64,000 nucleotides of DNA from Tyto alba. Taxonomy: Eukaryota; Chordata; Aves; Strigiformes; Tytonidae. A model generated the notes under the pieces. That model did not search any database and was not told the origin of the DNA. It saw only the letters and a list, made by a program, of their open reading frames with translations. The stretch lies in the NCBI RefSeq assembly GCF_018691265.1, contig NW_024881301.1, positions 8,197,752 through 8,261,751 of the forward strand. The letters are read 5' to 3'. Positions 34,601-47,200 of the stretch are shown piece by piece; position 1 is the first letter of the stretch; each line of letters starts with the position of its first letter. Both the position numbers and the translations under genes were made by a program.

Positions 34601-37600
34601 CTCCTAGGTGCATTCTGGGATGGTGCCTTCTTGTGCTGCCATGACATTCAATGAGAAACTATCAGAAACAATGAGAAACTTCCATTAACCCAAATGAGAC
34701 AGTGATTTGATCCGGAGTTTGTAGTTAGGCCAAATGAATGTGATTTTCTAGAACAACCTGTGAGATGGTGGATCTCTCTGACCCCAGAGAAACTAGGCTT
34801 TTGCTCACAGGGTGATTGTCTGAGTGCAGAGGGTGAAACACAGTACGGGGCTATTTTGTTAAGATCTGATGTACACTAAAGGAATTACTGTCTTGGTTCC
34901 TGGTTGATTCCTTCCCAAATGCCTGCAAGTCACTGCAAACCCACACAAAAGACTTCTTGACTCTAGAAAAATGTGTGTCTATGTTTAGGGTGTGTGCAGT
35001 TCGGATACTTCTGAGACTGTATTGCCCAGAGGTCACCTTTGGGCTAAGCTGGGGGCAGTGTTTTTCCTTTGTGTCAGACTTGAGTGGGAAGAAATACATG
35101 AAAATCAAACAGAAATATGCTGTTTGCAAATGGGTTAGCTACACTGTGACGACCTATCTATTAAGGAATATTGTTGAAGCTTGTGAACTTCTTTCCATGT
35201 CTCCATTCAGAAGAACCCTGCATCTTCCTGCATTACGAGCAGAGGTCTGGGCACTGACTCCCCTTCCTCATCAAACTGCCAGACCCACACAGCCAGGCAC
35301 AGTCTGTCCCATGCTTCCTGGGGACACCGAGGTGCTCCAGACCCGCTGCATGTACGCACACACGCGTCCCTTGCCTGTCACCTGGGAAAAATGGTGCAGC
35401 CATCTGGGATAGTTAGGGAACCAGCATTGGAAAGGTTGACCCCTTTGGGGAGCAACAATTTCTTCCCAACTCCTACATCTCTGAGTGAAAGGGGCCCTGA
35501 AAGAAACGGCAGCTGTGGGCAGATTGCAGCACTGGAATAGCTCATCCAGACTGCCAAGGGATTCCCAGGAGAAAAAGATACTAGTGCTGGGGGACAGCCT
35601 GTATAAATTGCTCCAAGGGCTCCAGGCATACCCTTGCCTACATCAAGCTTCCAGTTTTGCCCCACGCTGTTGAATTAAAAGCACAGTGGTCATGACCAGG
35701 TCACTTCTAGCACATTTTTCCTTCTGCCTTTCCCATCCTACAAAACAGTCCTTGCACATCGTGTGAAAAGAGGTGTCTGTAATGACAGTGTCAGAATTGG
35801 CACCAGTTATTTCATGTGTTGTTAGACACCTAAAGTCAGCTAAAAATATTTCAGAAGAGAAACCAACAGTTTTGGTATCTGATTTTCCAGTCCGTAGAAA
35901 TTACTAAGCTTCTGTCTGAGTTTTGCACTCAAACTTAAGAGCAGAGCCTCTTTCCCTGGATGCTCTCATCAGATGACCCACTTCTAACATAATGCATCCA
36001 AGTCACGCCAGGACAAACTCTCCATCCTTTTTTGGTGTCATCTCAGTAAAATCACCTCTCATTCTCTTATTGTAGCTTTTTATACAGAGACCTCTCCATT
36101 TGCCACAGGGAAAGGTAGTTATTTCACCTAAAGAGACCACAGACAGCCAAGTGCCCCCCACCCACAAACTTTTATTCCCTCCAGCACCCTCATTCCTGTA
36201 GTAGTCCTGGGCTCCCACATTATTATGAGTCTTTGTGAAAACTCTTGCCCTACAAAGCAGGATGGCCAACTTTCCCCCAGGCAAACCTTCATTGTTATGT
36301 GCCATAATCTTTTCCAGGCGAGAACTGTGGGACAACACAACACTGCCAGCATCAGAGAGCTGAGGGAGGCGTTCTGGCAGGTCATTATTTGGGTGTAGGA
36401 GAGATTCCCCACTGCTTTCCTATGGCGTGGGGATGATCTGGATGTGGACTGGGTTACGAGGTGATTTAGCCATGTTAGTCCCAGTATACTCTGCCTGTTT
36501 GCTTCCCCCCAGCACCTGGGATTGCCCAGGAGCCCCTGTGCCAGTGCAGCCCCAGTGTGCCTCCAGTGAAACAGCTGAGCATGGAAAGAGCATCTGCCTT
36601 GCACAAGGGCTCCTCATGCCTTAAAACCTGCAGCTTGACCACCTCTGCTTTATTCCATCTTTATTGCCTGTACTGTGAAAACAAAATGCCCTGCAAGAAG
36701 CTACTGAAAGTGAAAAGTCTGTGTTTTCTGCAGATCCTTTACATGTTAAAGAATATATTTTCATACTTCCTTCCCCCCAGCCCTCTGGTTCGGTACAAGT
36801 TCTACCACCATAAATTTATGGCACTGCTTGGAAATCCAGTTGACAGACAAGGTCCTGCTGTGCTACTAAACATAAATATTTCACCTTCTTGTTGTGTTAA
36901 GCCTTGGCTGGATTTTTTTGTTCACCAATATTTTTTTTCCAAATGGGAATGCAAGCAGCTGAAGCCCAGTGAGAAAACATGGAAATAGATTTCTAGGAAA
37001 GTAACCAAAAGGGCTTTACCAGCAGGACAAGTTACTTATCAAGAACTATTTTAGGAACGTGAGGAAATGAAACTTTGATGAGAGAGTTCCAAGAGGGAAG
37101 ATTTACTGAGGAGCTGAGGGTTCAAAGCAGGATGACAGCACAGATATCAGGAAACCTTCTCTGCACCTGTTTCTCCACCAGCTGTCTTACTATACTCCCC
37201 CTGCTTTCTGCTGGCAGCTGAACGGCCGAGATCTGCATCCTCTTTTGTACTAATCCGCTCCACCGTCTGTCTGGAAATGTTTGCCAGTTACTTCATCCCC
37301 TCCTCTTCCTGAGCAGAGACATAAGACACAGTTTCTGATTTTAATACCCAGCTGTGCTCCAGAGACCTTGTATAAATCCAAGTCACGCTCTCAGAAAAGA
37401 GGGTTACAGCATGCCTCAGTTTCCCATCTGTACAAGGGAAATACATTACAGCTTTCCTTCCTTCTTGTGTATATTATCTAGTGAGGCTTCGGGCTCCTTA
37501 GGCTGGGAGCTGCTTCTTTCAGAGTCTATATCCAGCATTTAATACCAAGGGACCCACCTCAGTTTCAGCTTGCAGGTGCTGCTGTGCCTTTAACGGTGCT

Positions 37601-39164
37601 TGAAGCATTTCTATTACGGTGCATTCATGCAAATTTACTGTAAAACAAAGACCTTTTATGCATAGAGATTAAGTGCAGTCTTCCCCTGTGCCACTGCTCT
37701 GCACATGGGCATTTTCTGCAGGTCTCCTCGAAGCTGTGTGTCTGAACTGTTGGTTTCACAAGCAGGAGTCTCGCCTTCTTCCTCCACGCTCTGCCCCTGG
37801 AGACATGCTCCAAAGCTCTCACTTGTTGCGCCAGATCCCAAGATCCTTGAACATCACAATTCTGCCCCCGTGCTGTGGTGAGACAGCAGGAATGGGTGGC
37901 TTTGCTGAAGCCGGCAGAATATCGTACAACGTCTTGGTTTTACACGTGATTTTGGAGTCAGTTTAGGATGATGAAGCTAGACACATCAGCACACAGACAC
38001 CAAAGTAGACTTACATCCTCTTTTTGTGTCCACAAGTGCTTCTATGTGTAGATGAGAGAGACTGGGAGCACTTCCCAGCTCAGCCATGCCCCAGTTCTAC
38101 TCCCAAATGAATTGCTGGCTTGCACCAGCTACAGCACCAGCCATCTTTGCCCACTTTTTGGCTTTCCAGGAAGGGAGGATTTGTGGAGCAAACATATTCC
38201 CAACAGGCTTCTTTCCTACAAGCTCAGGGCAGGGTAACACAGCCTGGTGTTCCTCAGCAGGCAGGTCCAGGGACATCCTCAGATGCTTTCCCCACAGCTG
38301 CACAGCAGTGGCCCGGGCTGCATCACAGGGTGGATGTGGTCAGCAAAGCTTCGGACTGTAAAACCTGCTAAGCAAACACAGCCACAGATGCCGCCTGCAT
38401 CCCTTGCGGGGAAGCCATCTCTCTGATCTCTCACACCAGCATGTCTCCACTTTGGGTCCCAACAACCCTGTGGAGACCTTTCTTTGAGGCACAGGCCTGC
38501 TGTTTTCATGCCATGCATTGCAGCAGGCAGAGGGTGGATTTGGCTCCCGGCTAAGCTTGGCCCAGAGAATCAAGGAAAAGGCCGATGAGACTTCTCTCAG
38601 AAAAGTGCTATCCTCCCTGAACTTGAACTGTATCCCATAATGATGGATTTCAAATAAAGGACAGCCCATTTAGCATGTAGCTGAGGAGCCCATATCAAGT
38701 TTCCAAGCTTCTCCTACTCCCTGACAATGAGAAAGTCGGTTTTAATGTCTCTTATATATCACGTTCATGACCCACTTAAAGAAAATAACTCTCAGTTTAA
38801 CATCTGTGGCTGAAATGTCTTTAGCAGCATGTGACCAGTACTGAGGACAGAGCTGTTGCCACATTAAGCTCCACTTTACATCATTTCTTTTCTTCTTTTC
38901 CACCCATGCCCTCCCTCTGATCACAGGCCTTGCCCTGGTTGTTGGTTACTGTAGGGATGGTACAAGCGGGAGGAGCAGCTGATGGCAGAAGTGCGGCAAG
39001 ACACGGGCTATGCACTTGGAAACTTTGGTAAGATGTGAATCCTGGAGGATTCATCACAAGTCACAGGCCTTCTGAGTTAGGGAGAGAGGTACAGGGAGAG
39101 TGCTACAAGAGTTTCTAATTTGAATTAGATGCATAGTGCACAGAAATTTGTACCAGTTAGGTGT

Positions 39165-39258
39165 ATATAGATATATACACACACATGTTTTTTTATGCAT
39201 ATGTATTTTACATATGAGCATGTGTGTGTGTGTGTATATCTATCTATATATACATGTA
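39165..39258. repeat. TATA/CACA and (TG)n microsatellite
   Basis: ATATATACACACACA at the left, (TG)n near 39220-39234, then TATCTATCTATATATA. It is an imperfect dinucleotide/tetranucleotide repeat. Confidence 0.85.
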
Positions 39259-41034
39259 TGGATGTCTCCTACCACGCACTGTGCAGCCCTCTAGGAAGCA
39301 GCACTGTGCTCTCAGTGCTTGGCCACAGTGAACATGCTTTCAGTGTCCCAATTGCATTTACAGCCAGAAGCAGGCGTCCTGGGGACTCCCCAAATTTTGG
39401 GGCTCTCATGACCAGTCTCCCCATATCTGATTGCACATCCAATGGCTGATAGCAGTAGCTGATCTCTACTTTGGGCCTCTTTTTTGCCTGAGCAGGGAGC
39501 TCAGCCTGGGCTACAGCCTGACCCAGGCACCACAGTGACGTCTTCGACTGCAGTGAAGTCATAAGCAGCGGGGCTGTGTTTCAAGCTGAAGTGGCAGACA
39601 GCACAGAGTAGATGTTATCACACCCTTTGTAAAAAAATCCTGGGAGAGTGGGACCAAGCTTTGAAGCTTTCACCCAACAAGCTTTGACCCCTTTGGAAAA
39701 GTCTGCTTCTTCTGTCTTTCCTTCCCTCGCTCTCAGCACAGTGGCTGAGCCTACACCAGCCCTGTGGCATCAGAGCACCACGCCACGCCGCCGCGGCCAC
39801 CCCGTGATGGCCTGGCGGGGTCAGTAGGTGTTCGGGGCCAAGAGGAAACCCAGCACCTTTGCACATTGGAGCCGTTTACAATGACTTTTGTTGCTGATGG
39901 CGCATGTTTGGTTGTACTTGTTAAATCTTGTTAAACAGGAAACAGGTTTCGAGGCGAGAGGGTCCCTTAGAGTTCAAGCTCCTGCTTTCAAATGTTCTTA
40001 CAAGATGCACAATTGGCACTGACTTACAGGAAATATTTAATTGGAGTCGGAAGGCGCTGGCTCCACTGACCTTGTATTACATTCCTCTGCGTGCTCCTTT
40101 CACAATGATTTTCACCTATAGCTTAAATCAGTGATTTATTTATACCATCCAATGGTGAGTTCAGCAGCATCAAGGGGACGAGTGGATCCTGGAGATGCAG
40201 CAAGTGAAAGGGAGGAGCGAGCAGCAAGGAAGAGTCTTACAAAGCAGAAGGGGCTGCCGCAAACCTGAGAGTGACATATTTATGAGTCCAGTATCGGTTG
40301 CCTGCACTGATAAGCCACAGTCATTAAAGGAAGGAAAAGTCACCTTTGTGTATATAAAATATACAAGATTCATAGTCTGAAAAGACTCGACAGGAAAGCA
40401 TTAGGTAAATAAAGGATATCCCATAAAGCATAATGTGAAAATTAAATTACCTCATAAGGGAGGAAGGCTGTCTGTCCCAGCAGTGAAAGTGAGGAAAAAT
40501 GAAATTCCTCTATTCCATCCCAAAGCTGATTTGGCTTTGGGGTTTTGGGTGGATCTAGACACATTGTTACTGATGTCTATAAAAAAAGGCATTAAAGTCC
40601 ATTACATTGGACTGGAAATGCTGCAGCTTCCCATAAATTTTCAATGTATGCTCACAAGGTGGTGAGAAGCATCCTATACATCGCTGCTCATGGTGGCCAA
40701 ATAACAGAAGTGCCATTTTAGGGGCAAGCTGGACTTTCAACGTTATTTCCAGTTTTCAGGTCTCACCAGATTTTCTTTTCAACTGATTTTGGGAGCTGTA
40801 CTTGTGAAACACTTGGAAAAGTTTTCTTCCCTCTTCCCAGGACTTTTCTCTTCTGGTGAAACGTATCCAGGATCCACCTATTTTTGCTTTAACTGTCTCC
40901 AAAGCCAAGGAAATGTTGAAATGTCAGGGAGAGGCTAAAGGAGGGACATTGAAGGAGTTCGCTTATTACACTATCCAGCAGAAGAGATAATGGGAAAAAA
41001 AGAAAAGAGAAAGAGAAAACCACAAAGATAATAT

Positions 41035-41072
41035 TTTCAAAGCTTTATAATCAAATTTCAAAGCTTTATAAT
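41035..41072. repeat. 21-bp-period tandem duplication
   Basis: TTTCAAAGCTTTATAAT occurs at 41035-41051 and again exactly at 41056-41072, separated by CAAA. Confidence 0.9.
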
Positions 41073-42600
41073 AAAAAAAGCAAATAAAAAAAAATCCTTT
41101 TGTTTTTTACAGAATGAACAATTTCACAAGTAAGCGGTCTGCTAGCGGCTGTCCCGGTGGAAGGCATGCACAGCCCCTGCCTTGCATACAGGTGGCTAAC
41201 TCGTGAGCAATGTGTAACTTTGCAGCCTCAGCAGCGAGTCCCTGTGGATACAGCCCTCAGACCCTCCAAAAGCTGTTAACTAAAAGCCTCACTGATGCCT
41301 AGTGTCTCAGCACAGTGTTTTTGCTGAGGAGGAGCTGATTTGACCTGAATCAAGCCAATCTCCTTGTTATTGCAGACTTTGATCCTAAAGACACAATCCC
41401 CACAGTGGTTAGGTAGATGCAAATAGCAGCTTGTAGCCACTATTAAGGTCAGATTTTTTTTTTTTCCCCAGCAGAATTCACTGATTAACATCTATTTAAA
41501 AATGTGTCTGTCTACTTTGGTGCTCTCTCTGCATGCCAGAAGCCTGGGGGAAGCCACTTCCCCAACTTGCCATGGGATTTTGGAAGGATAACTTAAGCAA
41601 AGAGCTCAGCACCAGTTCCTTGGGTCTTGATTCCCAGGAACATGTGCCAGAGTTGCTGATCCAACAGAAAAACATATCTGACTTCTCTGGTGCCTCACAT
41701 AAGCAAATCAAGTTGTTCTCGTGCCCAGGCAGGGGCCCGGGAGATGGACTTACTCAGCATAGCCTGCTTTTTGCCCTGCAGTTTGCATCAACACTTCTTC
41801 CCACCCACTCTTCCACTCCAGATCTTTACAGATCTGGGTCATATTGCTGCTACATTTCGTTCTGCCTGTGAAGCCCTTTGCTCCTCAGGAGCTGACAGTT
41901 TCCTCTCCAGAGCATCTCTGCACCTTCAGGCCTCTATATCAGACAAATGTACCAAGCATTAATATGGGCGACCACCAAGCAACAGAAGGGAAGAAAGCAA
42001 GCAAGCAAGAAACCTATTCTGAGCAAATGGAATTGAATCAGGGGGGGTGAAAGTTAGTTATCTTTGCAGACCAATAATCTAATGGCATTGCTCTTGCACA
42101 TCAGTACAGCCACTAAAGGGTCACCATAAACAGCTCTTCTCCCATTATAGACCCATGATGATAAACTTAGAAGATCCTTTTTCAAGTCAAAACAAATATA
42201 GGGCCTGGCTCTCTGTTCTCGGCAGTCAACATTGCTCCAGTGACCTCCATTGACCTGTTTTTTACCAGACAGGGCCCTCACTCTTCTGGAGCTGCCTTCT
42301 CCTTTCAAGTGCATGGGAAGGGAAGAGTGCCTCTGAGCAAGGCAATCAATATTGCAGCCAGGTTTATGCCTAGGAAACTGTGACTAAAGAAACATTAAAC
42401 TACTGATTTGCCACCTCTGGAAATGCAGTTTAGTCCAACTCTGTCATCTTTATCCATAGCCCTTGGGGACATTTCTTTATTTGTAAGGGGTTTACTTTAA
42501 AAACTCTGCATGTGATCCCCCATTAGATAAATAAAGTGTGATCTAGAAGCGAGAAATGAGAGATTAGTTTTGTGAAAAGCCTGTTAGACGAAACAGCTTC

Positions 42601-42964
42601 ATTTCATTTGATTTGGGATTTTTCCTTTATTCACTCTTTCACCCTTTTCTGGTGTCTCAGCTCCTCCTCTAATAAATAACTAGTCCACATCACTAAACCA
42701 CTGCACATAACTCAGAGCAATTTGTTACTGTTGGCAATGTCTGTGCAGTGGGGGCCCAGGAACAGGCCAGCATGGAAGCAGTAATACCTCCCACTCTTCA
42801 GGAGCATGATTTCTGCCTGATTACAGAAGGGGTCATTGGTAGGACAATGTAGAGAAGGTCGTATACAATTGCCTCCACACAAATTGTATGTGCTGCATGA
42901 TCCTTGCACAAGCTCCTTTACCCAGGAGTATCTGTCAGGAGAAATAGGTCCTGTGATATCAACA
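42601..42964 (-). other. Candidate terminal exon of an unidentified transcript
   Basis: On the minus strand a strong acceptor (T-rich tract, then CCTTTCACATCTGCAG) ends at 42965. From 42964 one frame stays open to a TGA at 42714-42712, about 83 codons with ten Cys, including SWVKELVQGSC, CGGNC and GRYYCFHAG. An AATAAA lies at 42631-42626, 80 nt past the stop. Acceptor, open frame, stop and polyadenylation signal are ordered as in a last exon, and the Cys content suggests a secreted or extracellular segment. I recognise no family, and no upstream exon could be joined. Chance, a pseudogene, or a noncoding RNA exon all remain possible. Confidence 0.25.
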
Positions 42965-44235
42965 CTGCAGATGTGAAAGGACATTAAAAAAATTAATACA
43001 TATTCATAATCACCAGCATACAATGAAAGTGTCTGAGTATTTTATATAGCCCTGGGCCCAGAGGATAGTTTAAAATACAGAAATTCCTCTAGAAACAATG
43101 ATATAATAAATCCACTAGGCCTAAGGTCCTTCCAAAGGTAAGACTATAAACACAGTCCAAATACTTGGCGAGGCTGTAACATTAAGAGTCATGTACAGTT
43201 TTAAAAGGAAATGAGAAAGGACTATACATGTTTTTTCCCTTGACCCCCATCTATCTATCCTTCATCAACACTGAGTGGTACAAAGAGGACACCTTCTCAT
43301 GGTATGGTTATTTTGATGGTACCTACTACAAGATATTACCTGGGAGTCAAGCTGCAGGCAAAGAAGGAGTTTCAGGGTCCTGCCAGGACAGGAGAGCTCA
43401 GCTGTCCCCTGCGTGCAAAAAGGTTTGAGGGTTAGCTAAGGGCATGTGGCACTTTGCAGAAGGGGCACCCAATTTTCTTCTTCCCAGAAATCTCATGAGG
43501 GCTGAGGGAGGAGAAATAGAAGCTCCTCATCTTTGGAAAAAAACCCCTCATCCTAGTACATGCTGGTTGCTTCAGCTTAGTGGGATCTTTCTCAGCCTCC
43601 CTTTGTCTATACGCTTATGAGCATATAGTGTCTAATAAACCTTTCTCATTATAGCCACCTTCCTCGAGAGACCTTTTAGATAGCAACATGGAGAGAGGAA
43701 GCAGAGGAAACATCATTTCTATACACATTCCCATCTCTCACTGCCAATTAGCTGGTCTCTGTGGATGTTGGTACTTAAGCCTGGAAACCTTGGGGCTCAA
43801 TGGAAGAGCATCAAATGGAAAGTAAAAAGTAAGTCAGCAGAGCATCTGGAGGGCAACTGCGGTTTACCTGGGCTGTAACATCTGGTCTCAGCAGCACCAT
43901 GTGCCAGTGCTTTCCAATTTCAAAGTCATCTTATTTGTTTCTGTGGGGATTTGGGGGAAGTTTGTTATTTGCTGTTGGTTTTGTGTTTTTGTTTTGCTTT
44001 TTAACAAAGCAGGTCTAGAAAGAGTACGCTTTCCAAAAAAGGCATTGTTTAAAGTAATAATACAAGAGGGAAAATGGGGGATGTGGGGGAAGGCGAGAGA
44101 GAAGCAATGAAGAAAGAAAATCTCCTCAGTTGCTCTCAGTAGAAAAATACTGTGTCTGTAGGATGTGATGAGTTAAAAAAGAGAGAGCCTCCTGGAATTT
44201 CTCAGATACATTTAATGGAAGACAATATATTCTGG

Positions 44236-44290
44236 GAAAAAAAAAAAAAAAACAAAAAAAACAAAAAAAAAACAAAAAAAACCCCAAACA
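44236..44290. repeat. A-rich (CAAAAAAA)n tract
   Basis: Runs of seven to sixteen A separated by single C. Confidence 0.9.
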
Positions 44291-47200
44291 AACCCTCAGT
44301 TTTTTCTTGAAATGTTATTTTGTCATTTAAGTCCATCTAAGAGCTAAGCAAGGCAGAATATCAAACTTCCAGAGCTCTCATGCAAAAAGCAGAAAGGGCT
44401 GTGGCAAATTGGGTTTTTGCTACAGCCACGCTAATGACCAAAATAAAAGCCATGATGACCATTTTCCCAAGGGAGTTATAGGAGCCTTGAATAAGAGCTC
44501 TAGGCTGTCCAGGACCTTCACAGACTCCACCACTTGCTCTTTGACAGAACTGTGTTGCCCACTTCTGAGGAGGCAAAATCAACTGGAAGAGGAAAGTGAT
44601 ATAACTTGGATTGGGGAAATGAAGGTGATTTGAACTGCTTGGCTCCAAATGCAACAGGAGACAGCAAAGAGACGATGAGGGTCCAAGGAGAAAGGTTGGG
44701 ATGCAGAGGAGCATCCCACAGCCCTGCTTTGTGGGCACAAGACCAGATTTCCTGGCCTGTATGCCACCACTTTGGCAGATTTTGGGACGGGCGAGAGCAT
44801 AAAAGTTGGCTGTGCTGGTGATGTGCACTGCTTACCTCACTCATCTGTGAGAGACAACAAAAAGTGAGTCTGCTATCTTTGGCATCAAGCAGAAAGATAA
44901 ACTTAATACCAGAAGGAACAGGTAGAGGAAGATTTTCACTTTCTCCATCCCTTTTAAGATTTGCCTTGGTCAGTTGATGATTAATACTAATATGCAGGTA
45001 CTTCAAGTAATGTACAATGTTCAGATAGCCCTGTTAGTTACCAATTAATTGTTTGAAGGCAATAACATACTATGTTATTTTTATATGCATAATTCACATT
45101 AGTGGCATCTTATTGGCCAAAATGGAGAACCCAGGCAGCTTGCAGTGATAACAAACTTCACAAGATGGTGGCATCCACTTCATTCTGGATGTTTCACAAA
45201 TGCCTGGATACCTAGTAAGATCACATGAAGCAAGGATTTTGTGGGGTATATCTCTACCTGTGTAATACCTTCTGTAACACTGAGCCTCTGCATTAGTCTC
45301 CCAGAAATAACGGAGCCACTCATACACTTAGAAGTCAGACACAGCTACTTGTCTTGCTGGATCAAGACCAAATCTCTTGTGTTTCCAGAATGGAGCTAAG
45401 TATCCACCACAAGTTCTCATGCGATTTCCAGTATTTCCATTTCAAGGCAGGCTACAAATCTTGCCTGAACACTTCACAGTGCTACATCTTGCAAGTCAAT
45501 TCTGGTCAGACCCAGCAATGACACCCCTTCCATAAAATGGAAAATAGTTCATATATGATATCTATGCACATTCAAACTTCAAATTTCGATGTGAGGTTGG
45601 TTGAAGTCTGGGCTTTTAGATTAACTCTGCTTGCTTACTTATTTTTAAGATGTATTAATTTGCCTCCTCTTAACATGTTTTCTGTCATGCTTATCCTTCC
45701 CTGCTCTTGCCTAGCATTTCCAGACCTGATAAATCTGCACCTTTTACGTGACTTTTTTTGCTGGAAAGAATGAGTCCCTCTTCCTGACTCCCCCCTTATC
45801 CCTGTGTAAGTAACATCCATCATTGTATCAGCACCTGTCTGAGCAGCACTAGGGAAGGGTCAAGGTATTATTTCCTACCCTTGACAGGTGTTATAACAAC
45901 TCTGAACCACCCCAACATATAAAAGTTTCCATTCTGCAAAGTGCTGCATGTACTTTTCTTCCTGCTATTCCATCCTCCCTGGAGGCTTCTCAGCTCTGCT
46001 CATGCCAAGGCAAAAAGGCCACTCACACTTCCACAAATGAAAAAGCAAAAGACAGACTTTACCCATATTTCATGGTGTTGAGAAGAGCCAGTGCACATGA
46101 GCACAGCCTCAGAGGTCTTCTGCAACTGCCACGGCTGGCATTGCCCCTCAGGTCAGGCTCTGTCTGAGACATGGTGCTGGGAAAATGTCCCGCCAGGCAG
46201 GGTCATGCTTGGGCTGAAATAGGAGACCCAGAGGAGCAAAATAACCACACAGAGGCACAGAAATTAATCTCAGACACCAAATAGTTAACCCTTGTCCAGG
46301 GAGTCAGTCAACCCATGCATGCACCTACATAGCTTACACAAGCAACACTATAAACAGACCTAGGAAGCCAGGACAAGGACTGGGCCTTACTGTAACAGAG
46401 ACTAGGCAGATAACACAGAATTTGAACTCTTGGGATGCCAGCTGGGTTGCAGCAGGTAAAAAAGCCAGAGGAGATAACAAAATGCCAGTGCTGAGTAGAA
46501 GCAGTAGTGCAGGCACGCACAGCACAAGCACTCTGGAGTGCTCTTCAGAGAGATGCTGCATCCTCTTCTCTCCACATTCCTCACTCTCCTTTTCTGGACA
46601 GATGCACACACATGCACAGTCATACCCACTGTACGCGCATAAGCCTTCTGCTCTCTCCCTCCTGTAATATGCAGAAAGTGAGATAGTGAGAACAGTTTAA
46701 GGAACGAATGATCTATTAAAGCCACACAATGTGTGAGAAATGTGAAATATTTGGAGAGTGGATTCTCGGCCAAGCAGAAGTTACACACCTAGCCAAATTA
46801 TCTGTCTTTTTTATGGGGAAATAGACATCTCTGCAAGATGACCTGTTTCATCCTGGCATAAGTGTTCAGACTAAACTAGGTTAAATCATTCCTTGCCATT
46901 AAATCTGGACAATTAGCTGAAATTAAACATCTAACTTTCAATTAAGTGGGATGAACTCCCTCCCTTGGGTTCCAGCTGCTCAGCTGTGGCTCAGAATTTC
47001 TCATCTTCTACACGATGCATTTCCCATTAGCTTGAAGTTCAGAGAGACAACACATCAGGTCATTCATCCAAGGAAAAGAGGAGCTCCCTGAAGAGGCTGC
47101 TTTTTGGGACCCTCAACTCTCCACCTTGTGTACACCCTTCCCTTTAGCAATGACATATTCCATCTTCATGCAAATCAAACAATTACTGCTGAGTGCACCA

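Larger units (their letters stand above)
34601..42600. other. Intergenic DNA, no supported gene
   Basis: Contains a TA/TG microsatellite (39165-39258), a 21-bp-period duplication (41035-41072) and a TAAT-containing block at about 39890-40140. Open frames such as 36604-36128 on the minus strand lack domains or splice context. Confidence 0.5.

Noticed and set aside
36128..36604. Minus-strand frame of 158 codons
   Set aside because: No domain or splice context, and mixed low-information composition.
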